Shown here piece after piece: positions 35,808 to 47,234 of a stretch of DNA of 64,000 nt; position 1 is the stretch's first letter, and every line of letters starts with the position of its first letter. The DNA lies in NCBI GenBank assembly GCA_918026815.1, contig CAKJVC010000208.1, positions 124,001 to 188,000 on the forward strand, given 5' to 3'. A program made the translations under genes and the position numbers. The notes under the pieces were generated by a model that worked only from the letters and a program-made list of their open reading frames with translations, searched no databases and was not told where the DNA came from. The DNA comes from Chalara sp. BL73. Its lineage: Eukaryota; Ascomycota; Leotiomycetes; Helotiales.

Positions 35808-37436
35808 TCAATCCAGAACTGCGAGCATATCCTCTCTCCTTGTGAATTTCTCTCGCTCTTTTCCTTTGGCATGCCCCTTGGACTTTTCGACTGCATCTAT
35901 CTTTTGCCACTCCTGCCAACTCACCCTCCTGCATCCTCTGCCTTCCGCCTCTTTCTTGATACCTTCCCACCCGAGCCCAGTCGAACTAGTTGCTGCGAAG
36001 AATGGCGACTTCAGTGTCCAGTCTTCTTCGATCGCATTTGCGGTCGAGAATGCATCTGCCATAGTGCTGGCGATGACGCCTGTCGGCCCTCTCTTCACCC
36101 ACCCAGCGCAATACAAGCTTGGACGATGTCCCTTGAAAGCCTTACGTTCTTTTGTCTCAACAACACGTCCCAGATAATCATTCTTTATGATCCCCAGTCG
36201 ATTATCGAACGGTATGCCTAATTCTGAAAACCCGGGCAGCGCTTCTGATTTATACCCTATGGAACGGAAAGCCATTGATGATGAGAGGTGTACGAATTCG
36301 CCTGTTCCATTTGCTTTTGCAACAGGGTCAGAAAGGTTAGGGGTCAGATTGGTCTTCTCGAATGATATGCTACTTAGCTGCGAGGATGGAAGATTTGAAT
36401 TGAAAGAAGTTGGCGAGAGGCAGAAATCAAGTGACCAAGATTTTTCAACCGAGCCAACTTGAGCATTTGAACCTTTAATCAAAACCTCCATGATTCGTCT
36501 TGGTACTCTTGATAGCCTCTTGATGTCGGGTATCAGCGCCGCATCCAAGGGGTGAAAAGCCACAGAGGGTAGTCTAACAAGCTCTCTTATCTCCTTAATG
36601 GTGAAAGCAGCCTGAGCATGTTAGCATTGTTTGCCAAAACTTTGACTACTATACCAACCTGCATTGGACCTCTCCTTCCAATGACCCTCACTCGCCTAAC
36701 CTTACTTTTTTGCAAAGTCTGTATAGCATTTTCTGTTATATCCGTCAAGCGCAGAACGCTAGTATCTTGCAATAAAATTCTGGCAACATCTAGCGCAACG
36801 TTTCCCTGTCCAATGATAATAGCCTCCTCTCCTTGCGTAAGATCTGGCTTAAGATCTGCGTACTCAGGGAGACCATTGTACCATCCCACAAAGGCCCTTG
36901 CCGAATGAATACTCTTCACCGTATCCTCCCCCGGCACGCCCAAAATCTTATCCTTCGAGGCGCCATATGCAAACAACACCGCGTCGTAATGCGGCATCAA
37001 TGCCCGCAACGGTAACTGACCAGCCTGGTCTCCAATTGCTATGTTGCCCACAAACTCAAAGTCTGGCGACTGGGCAACTTCTTCAAACTTTTCCTGACAA
37101 TTCTGCAAAGTATTGGTGAAGGTTCTTCCTGGTTTGGAATGGGGGACCAACCTTCACCTCCGGATGATCTGGCGCAACCCCAAAACGCACCAGACCGTAG
37201 GGCACAGGCAATTGTTCATACATATCAACTTTTGAGTTTTCCATTTTAGAGAGGACTTTGTAGGCTGTATAGAATCCAGCTGGACCGGAGCCAATAACCG
37301 CTAGCCGGAATGGACGCGCATCCTGCACAACGCTGTAGTCTCGCCGGCTTGCGCAGGACCATTTCAAACCGGTATTTTTAGTTTGTATTGATCTGGTGCA
37401 TGGGTTGCAGATCCGTGGCCAGATTATTGACTTCAT
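35808..37436 (-). CDS. ARH1: NADPH:adrenodoxin/ferredoxin oxidoreductase, mitochondrial (Arh1)
   Basis: FAD enzyme that passes electrons from NADPH to mitochondrial ferredoxin, for Fe-S cluster and heme A synthesis. Exons on the minus strand are 37436-37152, 37102-36659 and 36611-35808, 510 residues. The start is the ATG at 37436; the frame two codons upstream begins only with GTG. A presequence-like N-terminus precedes the FAD motif VIGSGPAGFYTAYKVL, then PVPYGLVRFGVAPDHPEVK. After intron 1 comes NCQEKFEE and the GASKDKILGVPGED loop. The NADPH motif is IIIGQGNVALDVARILL, then VIGRRGPMQAAFTIKEIREL, whose join is restored by the 47-bp second intron. The C-terminal part holds YCAGWVKRGPTGVIASTM. 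Some C-terminal residues are lysine- and glutamate-rich. Confidence 0.94.
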
Positions 37437-37820
37437 GAGCACTCTCCTCAGAAACGCTTCTACTAATGGGTTGAATCAGATGTTTCGCTAGTCCACGGAG
37501 TTGGGCATGTCTTAGGAAGAGTCGTTAAGCCGTATAACCTGCTCCTATCTTAACAGTATATTCACAATCACAAGAAAGTTCTGTTTAGAATTTACTTAGA
37601 GATTCGGGTGATGTCTCTCAGCCTTGCTTCACGTCATCCAGGCTGAACTTCAAAGCTGATTGCTGTAGCAACTACAGCCTTGTTATGCCAGCCACAGCCT
37701 TGTCGCATTTTATAAACATCCCTTCCCTCCCACATCCTTGCTTCTATTGGTAGTCCTCACTCACCCTCCTTGTCATTACTGAGTCCCCTCCCTTCATTCC
37801 GCTCATTTACTTGTGCCATA
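37437..37820. promoter_or_regulatory. Shared ARH1/membrane protein divergent promoter
   Basis: 384 bp between divergent starts. Pyrimidine-rich towards the right. An ATTGG (inverted CCAAT) lies at 37746-37750, a possible Hap-type site; its use is not shown. Confidence 0.35.
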
Positions 37821-39512
37821 ATGCCATCGCAGCCTCCATTCCTCTATAATGCGATCAAGACTGAAGGACCTGGGAGTCCCTACAGCAACTTCGATCCCAA
37901 AGCGTTTTCGCGCGCCAGCATTATACCCAAAGACCCACGACCAAAGCAAAATGGTCCACTTGTATCTTTTAACCAGCATCCAGAGTACGTAGATGCATGA
38001 AATTTCAAGAAGGAGGCTTATGCGAAGAAGTCCACTGACAGTTCTCCCAGTTCCTATCTCATCCTTCCAAACGGAAGTGGCAACACGAAACCAATGAACC
38101 CTTCCGTCAAGTCGTGGGTTAAATGGACGCGTATATGCCAATTAGCCCTAAGATGTCTCGAAGTACTGGCATCAATCGGATTGCTAGTGATGATGATCTT
38201 GATTAGGAACGTCGACGCCGCCACCGGCTGGATCATGAGAGTTGCGCCTGGAGTTGCAATCCTGCATACCATCTACGCTATTTATCACCTGGCACGAAAG
38301 CCTTCTGGAAGAGCACCAGCATCATCTGCATCGTATATGCTATTTGCCGCGTTCTTCGATGTATCTATGATACCATTCTACGCATTTAGTGCGTTGGTTG
38401 CAAAAACGAAACAAGATGCATGGACGACTATCATATCAGATCCCGATAAGACCTTAATGCCAATATTTTCAACTGTGGTATTCTATCTAGCAGCTGTGGG
38501 TGCCGGCCTGTTCGTAACATCTATGGTGCTCTCTATATACCTTGCTGTCACATTCCGCAAAATCACCCAGATGCCACCGGACATGAATCCTTTGGAAGAT
38601 CACCTCACATCTCGCCATAAGCGCAATAAATCCGCGCTTTCAACAAGCACAACGAGCACCGCAGAAAAGCGGATCTCTATGCCATTGGAAAGTAACCGCA
38701 GCTCTGGCGTAGCTTATGAGGACCTGTCAAGACCACCAACAATCCCATTCTTCCACACACGCTCCGGATCCACTGACTCCTTCTCAACATATAAATCCAC
38801 ACCTCCTCCATCCCGCGACGCACGCCTAGATCTTCCGAGTAGACAATACCAAATCCCCGCCTCGCCACGCTCCTCCATCGTGGAACTAAAACGAACGTCC
38901 AACTACGAAGCATCACTTCCTGGAAAGCGCGGTTCATATTCCGAGATCTCGCTTTCAGAAAAAGCATCGCAACGCTCTCCCCGCCGCAATGCTCCTCAAT
39001 CAGGAAACGGAGGAAAAGGATGGTATACCCGGGACTCCCTCTCGCCAACACGCGCACGCCCCGAGACGCCGAATAAAGGCTACCAGCCATTGCACCAACG
39101 ATACGACTCCGTCTCCGACTCCATGGTCGACCTCCCCAATCCGCTAGAAGCCAATCCTCCAAGCTCGCGTCACAGTTACCGCCCTTCCCGAGATTCTCCC
39201 CTTTCAGAAATGAGCATTAACCGCAACAGCACTGATATCGTGGACTCGTCTCGTATCCGCGAAGATCCACAAGTCCGTAACCTCATTGCTGGAGACAATT
39301 TTCGCTACTCCAAGAACTACGGTGAGCTGAAGCCAGGAACGCCACCGATCCTGGTGGGAGGAAAGAATCGCCAGGCGTCTGGGAATGATTTCAAGGTTCT
39401 GGGGGGATATAAGGCTGATAGGCGGGACGTCAGTGGAAAGGTTGCTGAGGAAGGAAGAGGTGGCGCCGGAAACGGATGGGGGGCGAGATTTAGGAAGGTT
39501 AGTGGTATGTGA
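37821..39512 (+). CDS. Uncharacterised four-transmembrane fungal protein
   Basis: Two exons, 37821-37984 and 38051-39512, join in phase 2, giving 541 residues. I do not recognise a named family. About 90 N-terminal residues are polar and proline-rich. Four hydrophobic segments follow: around CLEVLASIGLLVMMILI, VAPGVAILHTIYAIYHL, ASYMLFAAFFDVSMIPFYAF and FYLAAVGAGLFVTSMVLSIY. The C-terminal half is a long cytosolic-looking tail rich in serine, arginine and proline, with many SP and RxxS sites. The tail ends with a glycine-rich stretch and WGARFRKVSGM. The arrangement of a four-helix bundle plus a regulated tail resembles MARVEL-like or fungal plasma-membrane organiser proteins, but this is topology only. 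Confidence 0.82.
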
Positions 39513-39956
39513 TGAGTCTAATGACATGGCTAGGAGTTTGTAGGGGTAGTGACACTGGCGCATATGGATGGGGACTGGGTTCTGTTTAGATATAAGGATT
39601 AGTTAACGTACTTTACAGGTTGTTGGTATACGTAACGACCGCATGAGATGGATAGGATTGAGGCTATATATGCACTTCGTAACACCCCTGTGATCTCGAG
39701 AAATAACTCAAAAATCGCAGCTCAAACTTATTGAAGCATTAGCATTGTGTAAGTAGAGAACCACCTTCCGAAATAAAATCGGCCTCAGCCCATAGGCATA
39801 GGCATTGATAATTCAGTCGGTGTGGAATAGTTCGGACTAGGCAGGGAGAGTCAAAACGTACATATTCCAGAATAATACCGCTCGCCCAATCTGATTTCCT
39901 AGACGTGCTGAGACTACCGTGTTTATATTCAAAACCCATGGTGACAAACGTTCCCC
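39513..39956. other. Convergent 3' region
   Basis: 444 bp between the membrane protein stop and the PMS1 stop. No supported gene; short open frames on both strands overlap the PMS1 3' end. Confidence 0.55.
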
Positions 39957-42900
39957 CTATTCAATATCCTCGTCCTCGATATCGCCATCAACGTGCTTGT
40001 CCTGTCCGACATATGCTACCCAATTCGCGTGCGGTCTTTCACCGTCCATGGAATCGCCTTCCTTCCAACCTATATCATCCCAAACCCCTAGTCCACATAG
40101 ATGCCTCATTGTTGGTCTCCCATGCGGACAATTCCATGGCTTATCGAGTTCTCCCAAATGCTTGACAACCTTGCCCATTTGCTTTTGTGTTAAGGTCTTG
40201 CCGATCATGATACTGCTCCTGCAAGCCCTCATTGCAAACATCTTCCTGACTCTCGATGGCCGAGGGACAGTGCTAGCAGAATTGTCGACAAGGAGTGCTA
40301 ATAATTCCTCGAGATCCGCAATCGAGAACGTCGTTTCACGACTGATTGGTAAACTGATGAGCTGGCATCTTTGACCCACTGGAATATCCCCTGATTCATC
40401 GACTTTTACGACAAAGCCATTCGTTTCGAGCACAGCCATTTTTTCCATAACAATTTCCTCTTCCACTGCTGTCAGCTCAAGAATCTTTGGATGCACGAGT
40501 TTCTGAGACTGAACAATTGTGGTAGCCTGAAGACGCTCAAAATTATACTTCTCATCTGAGGCATGTTGATCAATGATAAATAATTCATCTCCAGCGGATA
40601 TCCCATCATCGTTTCCAGGTTCTACAGTACGTGAGGCAAGAATAAAGCCGAGATTGAATTGGCCGATGATCTTCATGTTTGCAAAGTCAGCTTTCGAAAT
40701 CGTGAGAGACAGTTTTTCTTCTGCTGTCTCTGTATCAAGAGCTGCCTCTTCTGCCTTGAGTGCACTTGTTGATTGGGTGTATGAATCCAGCATTCTCTCC
40801 TGTGCAAAAAGCTCACTGATCTTTGAACAGTTTGTCTCTACAATCTGCTCTAGGTTCAGAGTTGAATCCTTCTTCTTTTTGGCGCCTTTAAGAAGAGAAG
40901 TGGCACGCACTATATTCTCCTGCAACGGCTGGATAGCTGCTGCTTCTGCAGCCTTAATCATGTCCTGGATTTTTAATTCCTCTCTCGCCTTCTTGGTTTC
41001 TTCGTCAATATACTCGTCATCATCATCGCCGCCTATCTCAGGTATGGGAAGGGATGGTTCGATCTCCTGTTCCTCGATAGTTTCTGCTACTGCTGCCATC
41101 AATGGAGAGGGTGGAGTTCCTTCCTCCTCGCCTATACTGGTCTCGGCACCAGCGGATTCCTCTCGTTGCATTAGCGCTTCGGGGTGGCCTCCTTGGTCTT
41201 CACTCCCATCCTCGCTTATAGTAGAATGCTGAGTGACGCCTGGCGCTGCGAAGCGCTGGTTGAGGAGATTCCCAAATGAGGACATACGCTTACCCGATGT
41301 GTCACCTTTTGAATAAGAACTACCAGTATCATCCTTCTCTGGTCGATTAGGACAAGGGGTGCCAATGGAACTAATCACTGTCTGATCGCCAATTGTGATC
41401 GTAGCTGTTTTAGGAGATATCTGTTGTAATCTAGCAGGTGCAATTGTAGTCAAAACAGCTAATGGGGCCTTAGATGGAGAGTGGAGAACAGGAATTGGGC
41501 TCTCGGTCCCCATCCGAGTCGTTGCCTTCTCTACGAAATTTTCTGGTGCTTCTGCTCTCGGTGACCGAGGAGCGAATGCAAATTGACTAGCTATCGCCGA
41601 GTTGACAGGAGATGTAGTGTCAGTATCGACAACTAGTGGAAAAATACTTCCCTTTCTGAATTTCTCAGCAGGGGATTGCCTATCCTTGGACAAACTGTCA
41701 GAGCCTTTCGAATCTTTCGCCAGAGGCTGTGCCTTTGAATTTGCACGAGTCTCCGCTTTCCTGTCCAACCAATCTGACAGCAAGCTCATAGCAGCAGTAT
41801 CTCTATTTGTGGAGTTCCTCGAACCTGAGTCTTGACTAAGACTCCTTCTGGCTGATCCTTCTTCGTCCGGATTGTGAGAATTTGGTCTCTTCCTAGACCT
41901 GGGTTCATCTTCGTCTAGGGCAACCGTCTCCAAGTGTCCAGGGCTAGTTTCATCATCATGCCCAGACTTGTGATCGGAAAGTGACTCCTTCAGTGTCAGC
42001 GGAGGCTGTGTTCGAATGGTACTCTCCCGGCTTAATGTCAGCTGCTTGAAGGATAGTTGCTTTTGAGCAGGCAGTTGTGAGATAGGCACCGTATAATCCT
42101 GTAATTCGAAGACTTCTACAAGGGCTTCTTTGAGAGTGTCCAGCATCCGAGATTGATCATGTAGTAGAATAGTTCTCTTATCAGGGCTTACATTAACATC
42201 ATATAAATGTGTATCTAACTCGATATTCGCGAAGATGAACGGTGATTGAGAAGCATTATATGACTTGTAGACTTCATTAAACGCCTTCGCAACCTGGGGA
42301 AGTCCGCATGGTCTTGCATTTACGAAGAACATTTGCCTATCTGGTGTCTGCCGGCCCTCACCTGAAGCTGGACGGGATATGTGCCCAGTGATACGGATAT
42401 CTTTCTTGCCTCCATCTTCCTGGATGCTCCAGTGTTGGTTAGAGGCACTGGTAGGCTCCAGTAACAGATTCAAGTCCAGTGGCACTAAGGCCGTCAACGT
42501 CTTTGCTCCAAAAACATTAACGATATTTTCTCGAGTTGACTGATTCCCTTTCGTCGAGAAGATAGTTGTCTTCTTGCCTTTGGCAGGTTGCTGGGTGACG
42601 GAGAACTTGACTCCAGTTTGGATGCAAGCATATTGGCCTAGAATGCCAACCACCTTTCCCCACTCCCTCTTTATGTTCCGTTCTAGCTCTCTTCTTCTGA
42701 CTGGCAAATTATTGAAGAGGTTTTCTACTACTACAGTGGTCCCTTTTTGTGCAGCAACGATACTCTTGCCCCTTAGTCTACCAGAAACTTCAAACTCGAG
42801 CTTAGTGCCTTTCGGCGCATCAGCCGCAGTGCATGTTATGATGGAGAAGTTCGATAGAGCACATAATGAGGATAAAGCCTCACCGCGGAAACCGAATGTC

Positions 42901-43277
42901 TGGAGGGTAGCCAAGTCTGAGTAGGTTGAGAGCTTAGAGGTGTAGTGCTTGAGAGCAATAGTCTCGTAGTTAGAGGAGGATATTCCATCTCCATTATCTT
43001 GCACTTCGATTGAGTCCAGGCCGTTACTTTTGAAGCGTACATCTATCTTTCGATCAGCTGCAGCCGCATTCTATGCGATTTCAAAACTTACCTATACTTG
43101 TTGCACCAGCATCTAAGCTATTCTCTACAAGCTCCTTTACAACAGAGCAGAGGTCAACAATGACCTGACCAGATTGGATTTGATGAACCTAGAATTGGTA
43201 AATAAGCCGGGTACCGAAGAAGTTGGAAGGCCTGTGCAACCTACTGCAGATCTATCAATCTGTTTTATGGTGGCCAT
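39957..43277 (-). CDS. PMS1: DNA mismatch repair protein PMS1 (MutL homologue, PMS2 in mammals)
   Basis: Endonuclease subunit of MutL-alpha. It nicks the new strand after mismatch recognition by MutS homologues. Exons on the minus strand are 43277-43245, 43188-43092 and 43042-39957, giving 1071 residues. The GHKL ATPase begins [11 protein letters not shown] and [13 protein letters not shown], with [11 protein letters not shown] and VQDNGDGIS, then [15 protein letters not shown]. The transducer domain has [16 protein letters not shown] long disordered linker follows. The C-terminal endonuclease domain shows [14 protein letters not shown] as the metal-binding motif, then ACRSSIMIG and [11 protein letters not shown], so the nuclease site is complete. 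The protein is longer than yeast Pms1 because of the linker. A second intron acceptor at GATAG rather than the earlier AAAG restores the frame. Confidence 0.96.
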
Positions 43278-43895
43278 TGAAACGGTGTTGTCATGTTTGG
43301 TTGATTCTGTAGCCAAGGTACCATAACGCGGTTTTCTGAGGTGTCGCGTCAGCCAACGTCACTTCCTCCCGCGTTTAGTGCTTTTCACTACTTCGCAAGT
43401 CACACATCTTTATCTAGTACAAGCGCAATATGAGATCAAATTGAAAGCATGTTTATGTGCTGCAGCCACACTAAATCTATTCATCGAAAGTGTGAATTAA
43501 GCTCGATCTTCTTCGTAATTCGAGAATCCGAGTTACATCAAAAATTAACACATTTCTGATCCCAACCTAGTTCTCCGTTTCATTATGTTATGCCATGTGA
43601 TTCTAGAAACTCCCGTATGTTCTCTGTCAAATTTCTGATAACGGGTTCATTATTGTAGTAATGCTCCTTGCGAATATATGGAGCAATCTGATGGGTCTTG
43701 ATCTCGTGCGACAATTCATAATATATAACTCCTTGAAATAGCCATGTCTCATATTCTCACACTTGACATCCTTTCAAATATGATCCACTGGCGTATTGCC
43801 AAAGCTATACTTATCCACCTAAGTTAAATCGCTGGCAACTTTAGTTCTAATGTAAATAGATCTTCAACCCCATGATTCTGGCAGCAGCGGGAGGG
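43278..43895. other. Intergenic, PMS1 promoter side
   Basis: 618 bp between the PMS1 start and the stop of the upstream dehydrogenase on the same strand. AT-rich, no coding signal. It should hold the PMS1 promoter. Confidence 0.5.
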
Positions 43896-44938
43896 CTAAA
43901 TTCCTCGTCCTCCGTCAATCTCCAAACATGTCCCAGTAATAAACTTAGCTTCGTCACTTGCCAGGAAGAGACAATAGTTGGCTACATCGGTTGGCTCTGA
44001 TAGTCTTCCAAGCGGAACATTGAACAAGAACTTCTTCATATTTTCCTCCGTGTATGGCACACCTGCAAATGTCTCAAATCTACGCCTCTATCAGCATGGA
44101 TAACAAAAGGATTCATTGGGAGGTTACAAGCCCGTGTTGCAGAGAAGGGGACAGACAGAGTTGACTCGTATGTTCTTGTCTCCGTATTCAGCAGCTAAGC
44201 CTTTTGTAGCATTCGCTACTGCTGCTTTACTAGCATTATACCAAACAAGCCCAGGTCGTGGGCGTGTAGCGCCTATTGACGCAACTTGGTCAAGTTAGAT
44301 CATGGCCCTCTAAAACAAGGTATCTTTGCGAGCCAGAGGCATCAACTAAAGCCTTGGGTGAGACTCGAGCCTCTGAGAAGCACTTACTATTGATTACAGA
44401 TCCTCCCTCACCTTGATTGATCAGGGCTGGGATGAAGTGTCGTGATGACTAGCAGCCTTGTTCACATCCAAGATCCTATCACAGGAAAGAATGTATGCTC
44501 ACATGGAATATGCTTTTAACATTGACATTGAAGACTTTGTCATACTCGTCTTCAATGACTTCCAAACTCGGCTACACTCATCATCAGCCTCCTTAATCTT
44601 TTTCGAACCTACTGTAGCATTATACTTACTTTATTCTTATAACTCGTCCCAGCATTATTCACCAAAACATCCGCTCTCCCAAACTTCCCCAGCGTCTCCT
44701 CAATAACTTTCTCCCAATCCTCCTCCTTGGTAACATTCATTGCAATAAAATGCATGCTCTCGGGATGGTAAGCAGCTACTCGTTGGCCGCCGACTGGGTC
44801 AAGGTCCGCCACTACGACTTTGCAGCCTTCCTCCGAGAAGCGTTTCGAGATACTTTCGCCAAACCCGCTTCCACCCCCAGTTACTATGGCTACTTTTCCG
44901 GCGAGACGAGTACTGAGAGATTTGATTTCTGTGGCCAT
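43896..44938 (-). CDS. Short-chain dehydrogenase/reductase (FabG-like)
   Basis: NAD(P)-dependent SDR of the classical type; substrate unknown. Five exons on the minus strand, 44938-44630, 44571-44503, 44448-44388, 44284-44128 and 44079-43896, give 259 residues. The start is the ATG of [12 protein letters not shown]; the longer frame to 45001 begins with GTG. The cofactor loop is [11 protein letters not shown], the structural motif NNAG, and the catalytic YNASK follows the third intron in [19 protein letters not shown]. The C-terminus has [20 protein letters not shown] and EIDGGRG, typical of the family. The acceptor before exon 4 is an unusual CAAG, but it alone restores the conserved block. 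Read without splicing the gene looks broken; with these introns it is intact. Confidence 0.86.
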
Positions 44939-47234
44939 GGTGGATGGATGAGGGGATTTGCGAGAAGAAGGGTGAGCACCGGATGTGGATGCGAGATACA
45001 CCTTGCTGGATGATGACGTGAAGGGTTACTTCCTCTCGAGATTATAGCAGTTGTGATCACAAAAATAAAACAACTGAGTCTAAAGAAGTATGAGAGGGGA
45101 ATGTTGAATAGAAGAACATGAGGGGTAGCTCCAACACGTGTTGCGGGGTCATGTCTTTCCTTGGACACATTGTTCCAGAGGAGAAGAAAGCACTTTCCTT
45201 CCCATGCAGCTATGCTATGTGTAACTTGGGTACATACCCGTAGTTGGGGATCATAATATCCTGAAAGGATGAAAAGCATAGCAAAATAGGTGGAATAGTA
45301 ACTACATAAGTAATGGCGGGGCACCATCGAAGCCAAGGCGCAGCGACCAAAACGCCATCAAGACGGCGTCGAGCACGATGCAGCCTCAGCATCTTGTTTA
45401 CAAGCATCTGGGAGGGTACATAATTGCGCTGCTTATCGCTCAATGCATATTACATCTAAGGTGGACCTGGAGCTGAAAAAATAACATTCCACAGAAGGCA
45501 TCTGACCATTTTGCCGAGTATGGAATTCGAGATATGCATTGCCAGCTGTCGAAGCGACCAGAAATGTATGAAAGAGATAAGGTCGTTGATTTCTAGTTAT
45601 GTACCGCATTTGGTGGCCGGTGCAATAAATTGTACAATGCCTGGCATCGGCATTATTGGAATTCCATGGCTGTGACAGGATACATCGCCAAAGCAAACGT
45701 CACCAATACAGCATTTCCCTTTCGGCAGTGAAACATGGCTTATTATAAGCTAAAGAAATTCGCTACTGTGGTAGCGCTGTTGAGTTTAGCTTGATTGTTT
45801 AGACACCCGTGCCGTTGAGGGCCAAAGTGGGCAATTCATGGAGCTTTAGGGGAAGCTTAGAACCAAGAAGATATAAGGAACTTCGGGTATCATGCAAGTG
45901 TCGTCGTCGAAGAATTTCACCACATGTAAATGAAAATGTACTTGACCCGTGAAACTGCCTTGGCATGAGAGTCGTTGCTTATCGCAAACGTCCTGCTGGA
46001 GTATCGAGATGAGTTAATTTCCTTCGGCCGCCCTGTCGAAATGGTTATTACCAACCTCCCAATTATTTCTCTGGAGATAACCCGGCGCAACGCTGCGAAC
46101 TGACGTGCTTGAAAACCATGGTCCCCCGGAAATCCCTGCCATCGCCCAGCCATCTTGTTTCTTTGATACAAGCTATTTTCACGTCACAAGAGTGGAATTG
46201 AAACAAACTTGAACATTGTCGGACACACCACACCGCCCAGAATCAATATGCATGGTAGATAGACATTGTAGAGAGTTCTGCATGGCAAGGCTGGTGAGAT
46301 CAAGATATCTTGCCTTTTTGGCACTCCACGAGTCAAATCAACAGGCTCCCGCCATCCTGGCGGTAGCTTTCATGTGGCTTTTTGAGTTTCAATCCTATTT
46401 ATCGTCCTGCCCTGCTTGTTTCCCCTGCAGCCGCACTTGGAGCCTTAAAAAACCATAGCCATATGCAATCGATATGTCGCTATCGGCGAATCAAATGATG
46501 CCGACGAAATGCACTGCGCTAATGAGGCACATCCTGGAAGCCACGAATTATATCTATCGTAAACTGAGCCTGGCCAGTATCATAAATCTTTTGCCAGGCA
46601 GTGCCACACAGGGCTCCTCTGATGTGTTATAACCCGTCAAAAAGCTGTATGTTGTTAGCTTTGTTCTCATTGTGCGTGGATCCGTAACATCCCTCGGAGT
46701 CTGCCCTCGAAACGAAGCTATCGGGCCTTGTGTAGCTTGATAATCCAACGGAGCTTGACAAGACAGCTTCACGCTACGCTTTAACTTAGCACCATGTCAT
46801 GATATACCGTCGTTGATCACCTTGCCCCTACCTGTTGCGTTGCCTCTTTGCCGACTCTACTTCGTACACCAAGACCACTGTCGGGCTCATCCCTTCGGCC
46901 CACCCCCCAACACGCTCGTTGTGCGCCCCAATACCTAATACTAATTGTCTGTATCGACGTCCGTCGTCTTTGTTTTTTTTGGGGTACATCCAAACCCACC
47001 CTCGATTTAATAACACCCTCCGTCCCTGTGTAGTTGAGAAGGAAGCCGGGTTCGGTTGCCCCTGCCGCTCGTTAGCACATCCGTCAGCCAAGCTGGTGAT
47101 TTGAAAATTGCGCGTACGTGCCCAGGCCTGTCCATCTATCGCGACTCCTGAATTGGCTTCTGCAACGGTTTTTCCCACGACAACGCCATTGCACTGCCGC
47201 AACGGAGCAGGAGAGTCGTGCCAGCTATAACTAG
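44939..47234. promoter_or_regulatory. Long divergent intergenic region (dehydrogenase/BST1)
   Basis: 2.3 kb between two divergent starts without a supported gene. Open frames on both strands (for example near 44890-45440 and 46828-47290) overlap one another and have no motifs. The last 400 bp before BST1 are pyrimidine-rich and probably its promoter and leader. Confidence 0.45.
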
